DNA of 64,000 bases, taken from positions 248,001-312,000 of the forward strand of contig NZ_CP069791.1 in assembly GCF_016894265.1 (NCBI RefSeq). Reading direction: 5' to 3'. A program made the translations under genes and the position numbers. Positions within the stretch are counted from its first letter, which is position 1, and the number at the start of each line of letters is the position of its first letter. Of this stretch, positions 60,948 to 64,000 are shown one piece after another. Origin of the DNA: Corynebacterium tuberculostearicum (GTDB taxonomy: Bacteria > Actinomycetota > Actinomycetes > Mycobacteriales > Mycobacteriaceae). The notes below the pieces were generated by a model. The model had not been told where the DNA came from, did not search any database, and saw only the letters and a program-made list of their open reading frames with translations.

Positions 60948-61273
60948 GATGGATCTTCCTCGCAGGCGCCATCTTGTCCGAAGTCGTCGCGACCATGTCG
61001 CTACGAGCCTCCGACGGTGGCCGGGTGAAGAAATGGTTCATCGGCGTCATCGCGGGGTATCTCGTGGCGTTCGTCGCCTTAAGTCTCGCCTTGGCCGACG
61101 GCATGGCCCTTGGCGTCGCCTACGGCATCTGGGCAGCATCCGGCGTAGCTCTCACCGCGATCCTCGCCCGGGTCATCTTCCACGAACCCCTCACCCGAAC
61201 CATGGCCCTCGGCATCCTCCTCATCGCCGTCGGAGTTCTCACCGTTGAACTCGGCGCCAACTTGGCGAACTGA
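60944..61273 (+). CDS. SMR multidrug efflux protein, subunit 2
   Basis: Partner SMR protein of 109 aa with Glu13 in FLAGAILSEVVATMSLRAS and GVAYGIWAASGVALTAILARVIFHEPL. It has a longer polar loop between helices 1 and 2 (ASDGGRVKKW) than subunit 1, as in asymmetrical SMR pairs where the two subunits insert in opposite directions. Confidence 0.9.
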   Translation: MRWIFLAGAILSEVVATMSLRASDGGRVKKWFIGVIAGYLVAFVALSLALADGMALGVAYGIWAASGVALTAILARVIFHEPLTRTMALGILLIAVGVLTVELGANLAN

Positions 61274-61372
61274 CGCATTTCCGCAGGTAAACCAGGCAGA
61301 TTGGTGTGCTGCACCACGAGGCGCACAGACAAAGGCTCCCCAATGAGCGCCTGTGGGCCTAGCGTTGTGGAT

Positions 61373-61687
61373 GTGATCACCTGTGTCGTCCACTACACCA
61401 TCGACCCCGACCAGATCGCAGCCTTTGAACAGTTCGCCCGCGCTTGGATGCGGCATGTCGACGAACACGGCGGCACCCACCACGGGTACTACCTACCCGC
61501 GGAAGGTGTGAGTGACCGTGCGGAATCCCTGTTCAGCTTCCCCAGCCTGGCTGCCTACGAGCAGTACCGCACCTTGTTCGGCACCCACTCGGACTTCATC
61601 GCCGCTGACCGGATTCGAGACGAGTCCGAGTGCGTCCTGCGGTACGAGCGCACCTTCATGCGGCCGCTCCTACCCCAGGGACACTGA
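61373..61687 (+). CDS. NIPSNAP-family protein
   Basis: Dimeric alpha-beta barrel protein of about 104 aa: ITCVVHYTIDPDQIAAFEQFARAWM, HGGTHHGYYLPAEG and FPSLAAYEQYRTLF match NIPSNAP. I chose the GTG at 61373 because the family begins at this ITC strand; an ATG at 61343 would add ten residues. It lies 100 bases after the SMR pair. Exact function unknown. Confidence 0.8.
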   Translation: MITCVVHYTIDPDQIAAFEQFARAWMRHVDEHGGTHHGYYLPAEGVSDRAESLFSFPSLAAYEQYRTLFGTHSDFIAADRIRDESECVLRYERTFMRPLLPQGH

Positions 61688-61835
61688 AAGGGACTCCGGC
61701 AGCACGCTCGGCACAACCCACAACGCCGCAGGTCAGCGCGTACAGATGGGTGTACCACACTGGTACACCCTCTGCCTTAATCAAGAGGTGACGGCATTTA
61801 TCATATGGATATTCCGTTGAATTTCTGGATCACAA

Positions 61836-62279
61836 TCAAGCACAAATAGATCCCAGAGGGAACCCTCTGCCATCGCTCGACACATTAACGGCTTTTACAT
61901 GACTGGTAAATTCCCTAGGTACTGTCTCTTCACCTAATGCCAAATCACGCCATAGCCGAGAGACACCAGCCCCTTCCATCGCGGGTTCGTCAACGTCTTT
62001 AGCCACACATGAAAGGCTATACAAACCCCATTCAGATTCATCAAATGGGTAAGTTCCAAAGTCTCGCATATCCCTACGGAAATCTTGCATCATGACTTCG
62101 CGAATTACTTCGTCTCCCCCATGTGTAATTTCGTCAGTTACATAGAGTATCTCTGTGATATCTCGAGCCTTATCCACCCTTTTTAAATACTGCTTATGGA
62201 ATTGTTCAAGGTCAGACTCTCGAGCGAGGAAGTAAGTTGTAAAAAGAAGAGTTTCGCCCAACATATTAAATCGGATCAC
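61836..62279 (-). CDS. Hypothetical protein, AT-rich locus (gene 1)
   Basis: Protein of 147 aa: LFTTYFLARESDLEQFHKQY, ITEILYVTDEITHGGDEVIREVMMQ and FDESEWGLYSLSCVAKDVDE. No known domain is evident. The base content is well below that of the chromosome. It overlaps gene 2 by 14 bases, so both are on one transcript. May belong to an accessory defence or mobile locus with the divergent gene at 62545. Confidence 0.5.
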   Translation of the reverse strand: MIRFNMLGETLLFTTYFLARESDLEQFHKQYLKRVDKARDITEILYVTDEITHGGDEVIREVMMQDFRRDMRDFGTYPFDESEWGLYSLSCVAKDVDEPAMEGAGVSRLWRDLALGEETVPREFTSHVKAVNVSSDGRGFPLGSICA

Positions 62280-62550
62280 CGTTTACAGTGAAAGCTCCAG
62301 AATTTGTATACCTAGGCTGAGGGTAGCAGTGTCTTTTATGCACATTGTCTCCGAATAAGTTCGTGTACAAATCCGCATCTTTCTCCGCCTTTGATGGAAG
62401 TGCGCAATTTACTACCGCCAATCTTCCCGCCATCGCTGTTGGCAGGAGGTCGAGAATGTAACTCCACTGTAGCGGAGAAGTGTACGCATATTTACATTTA
62501 TCATAGCCGTACGAAACCCTATTCCTTACGGGTAGTGTAAAGTTATGCAC
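62266..62550 (-). CDS. Hypothetical protein, AT-rich locus (gene 2)
   Basis: Protein of 94 aa: NRVSYGYDKCKYAYTSPLQW, LLPTAMAGRLAVVNCALPSK and NVHKRHCYPQPRY. Several Cys, His and Tyr residues but no motif I can name. Its start overlaps the divergent gene start at 62545 by 6 bases, so there is no normal intergenic promoter; one or both starts may be wrong. Confidence 0.4.
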   Translation of the reverse strand: MHNFTLPVRNRVSYGYDKCKYAYTSPLQWSYILDLLPTAMAGRLAVVNCALPSKAEKDADLYTNLFGDNVHKRHCYPQPRYTNSGAFTVNGDPI

Positions 62551-63460
62551 TCAAGTGAGCCTTCCATAGGTAAATATCATTACCCTGAATACTCAGAGTT
62601 TGATCAACGTCGAATTGAAGCCAATAACGCGATAGTCGGACTTCTGGCAGGATCACGGCTCGCAACAAATGCCCTCCAGCTTTCCCAAGGGTCACAGGTT
62701 CCCTTATCTGAAATGTTTCCAGCAGTAACGCATGTCGAGCGGTTCAATCTTGTCGTAGAGGATGCACGAAACATCCTTTTAGATGCAGAAAGGCATCTAG
62801 CTAATCTAGCGATTCCTTATGCACAATCTCTACAAGAAGATCATCTCCAAAGAACCATTAAGGTTCTACAGGATAACGGACTGGACCTTTCTCATCCTGA
62901 AGGCGCGCCAACTAACAGGCTCAACGCTTCCAACCTCCATGAGATTTTTTTTCCACACCTGTGATGTGCACGTAGGGAGAGCTACCAGCGATGTAGACTC
63001 ACGATCTTCAATGCTAGAAATTTTCCATCTTCTCAGGAGAATAAGAAACGCAAACACCCACAGTGGCGGACGAGTCAGCTCATCAATCCAAAATGATATG
63101 GATTCGCTCAGTGAGGACGCCCTTTCTCATTGGAAAAAAATAAACCAAGGGAAAACCCCTCAGGATATCCAAGGGAATGACGGAAAAATCTCCCTCACTG
63201 CGGAACATATATTCACTGAATTCAGCGTCATTAAACAGTTAGGAAGATTAGCTCAAAGATCCTTTATTGAAGTCATGCCCGAAGAGTACTTCGCAAAAGT
63301 ATCTATAGAACACTTTGTTCGCTCCACAAGCAAACAAAAGAACAGCGACGGATGGAAGAGAAGCCTCGAGCGGCTAACGAAAAGACTTTTCCCCAAAGGA
63401 TTAAATCAACTGGAAACAGTTGCTCGCGAAGAAGGCCACTGGACTAGAGCCCAGTGGTAG
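62545..63460 (+). pseudogene. HEPN-like gene with a frameshift in a T8 run
   Basis: Two overlapping frames form one protein of about 304 aa. The first (62545-62964) runs MHSSEPSIGKYHYPEY to NLHEIFFPHL. The second continues HTCDVHVGRATSD, MLEIFHLLRRIRNANTHSGG, and ends VAREEGHWTRAQW. The switch lies at eight T residues (62942-62949); one T fewer joins the frames as LHEIFFHTCDVH. RNANTH fits the Rx4-6H motif of HEPN ribonucleases in a helical setting. Could be a pseudogene, phase-variable gene or sequencing error. Confidence 0.5.
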
Positions 63461-63464
63461 ATAT

Positions 63465-63537
63465 GAAAAAAGGGCGCTTTACCGTTAAGCTACACCCCGT
63501 AAGGGGGCTGGGAATCGAACCCAGATCTCCTTTTTCC
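63465..63537 (-). ncRNA. Circularly permuted tRNA-like sequence
   Basis: On the minus strand a canonical T arm (CTGGG-TTCGATT-CCCAG) comes first, then CCCC-TTAC-GGGG as a closed acceptor stem, then TGTA and a canonical D arm (GCTT-AACGGTA-AAGC). The outer ends pair as GGAAAAAGG with CCTTTTTTC, in the place of the anticodon stem. The halves are thus in 3'-5' order. It lies 5 bases after the HEPN-like gene. There is no anticodon loop, so decoding is not expected from this form. Confidence 0.5.
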
Positions 63538-63725
63538 GTGAAAGCTCCCGGACATGAACCGGCTGGAGTCTCTATCTCTAGCTTCCTTTGATCTAAACAA
63601 TACCTTAAACAAGCGAACAGTTCAATTCACCCCACAGACAGCAACATTTGCAACCAGTGGATTCAAAGGAAGGAGTACTCCTAGAACACCTTACTGCCAA
63701 AACAGGCAAGAGAGCTGTGTATTGT

Positions 63726-63956
63726 TTACGGCCTTAACCGCACTGCCCTAGTCACCATCTCCTCCAGCGCTTCCGGTGACACCGGACATAGACTCGTCGC
63801 CTCCAAACCCACATTCACATTCTTGCGCCGAATCGCCACATCCGAATGCGTAAGCCTATGCATCGTGCACTCAAACCCCTCACGGACGGCCCACCGAGCC
63901 AGATTGTCCGTCTGATGCGGATCAACCCACGAAGTGCTGTGTCTGCCTGTTTGTCA
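63726..63956 (-). pseudogene. C-terminal fragment of an unrecognised protein
   Basis: Minus-strand frame reading TSWVDPHQTDNLARWAVREG, then RLTHSDVAIRRKNVNVG, ATSLCPVSPEALEEMV and ending VRLRP. It looks coding over about 75 codons, but a stop lies upstream near 63957 in this frame, so the 5' part is missing or shifted. The family is unknown. The rest to 64000 shows nothing I can assign. Confidence 0.3.
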
Positions 63957-64000
63957 GAGGCCCAAGTCTGCACCAGCATAAAGATAAGACCCGCGATTAT

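Overview
The window reads as Corynebacterium chromosome followed by a large accessory region. The first 17 kb carry an actinobacterial core set: senX3-regX3, gpmA, the mycothiol glycosyltransferase mshA, tandem acyl-CoA synthetases, luxS, murB and DUF2516/DUF445 genes. Mycothiol synthesis, the senX3/gpmA/mshA neighbourhood and corynebacterial replicases later on fix the genus. I cannot name the species.

Region 1 (1-17.1 kb) is ordinary chromosome in tight, often overlapping gene sets. Region 2 (17.1-20.9 kb) is plasmid-like: an IS256-family element cuts off a pNG2/pGA1-type replicase, followed by plasmid repeats and hairpins. Region 3 (21.1-35.75 kb) is a copper/metal resistance island: copZ, a secreted metal-binding protein, copA, YHS protein, two CsoR repressors, oxidoreductase, MFS, ferredoxin, YdhK-like lipoprotein, CPH-type ATPase, AhpD-like protein, a tRNA-Cys-like gene, ArsR regulator plus CDF exporter, CueP and thioredoxin. 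Six CsoR-like operators, one pair and four singles, precede its transcription units, so it looks like one copper regulon.

Region 4 (35.8-47.2 kb) has a second, unrelated replicase (RepA) with iterons, an IS110 element, and a dense pile of IS256- and IS3-family elements. They sit in the remains of DNA modification genes: a cytosine-5 methyltransferase tail and the C-terminal third of a type ISP restriction-modification enzyme, whose frame can be rejoined across two insertions.

Region 5 (47.2-59.0 kb) is the most striking. A MmeI-like type IIL restriction-methylation gene lies, with a small membrane protein gene, between two identical 60-bp direct repeats, one next to a serine recombinase. That gene is split by an 8.36-kb insertion with matching CTT flanks. 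The insertion carries a beta-lactam resistance operon (LysR regulator, class A beta-lactamase-like protein, PBP2a-like lipoprotein), a chimeric XPB-helicase fragment picked up from a chromosome, and IS elements.

Region 6 (59.0-64.0 kb) has the recombinase and a partner ORF, a TetR-controlled pair of SMR drug exporters with a NIPSNAP protein, then an AT-rich unknown locus: two small genes, a divergent gene with a HEPN-like RNANTH motif broken at a T8 run, and a circularly permuted tRNA-like sequence. All calls come from reading the sequence; no database search was made.
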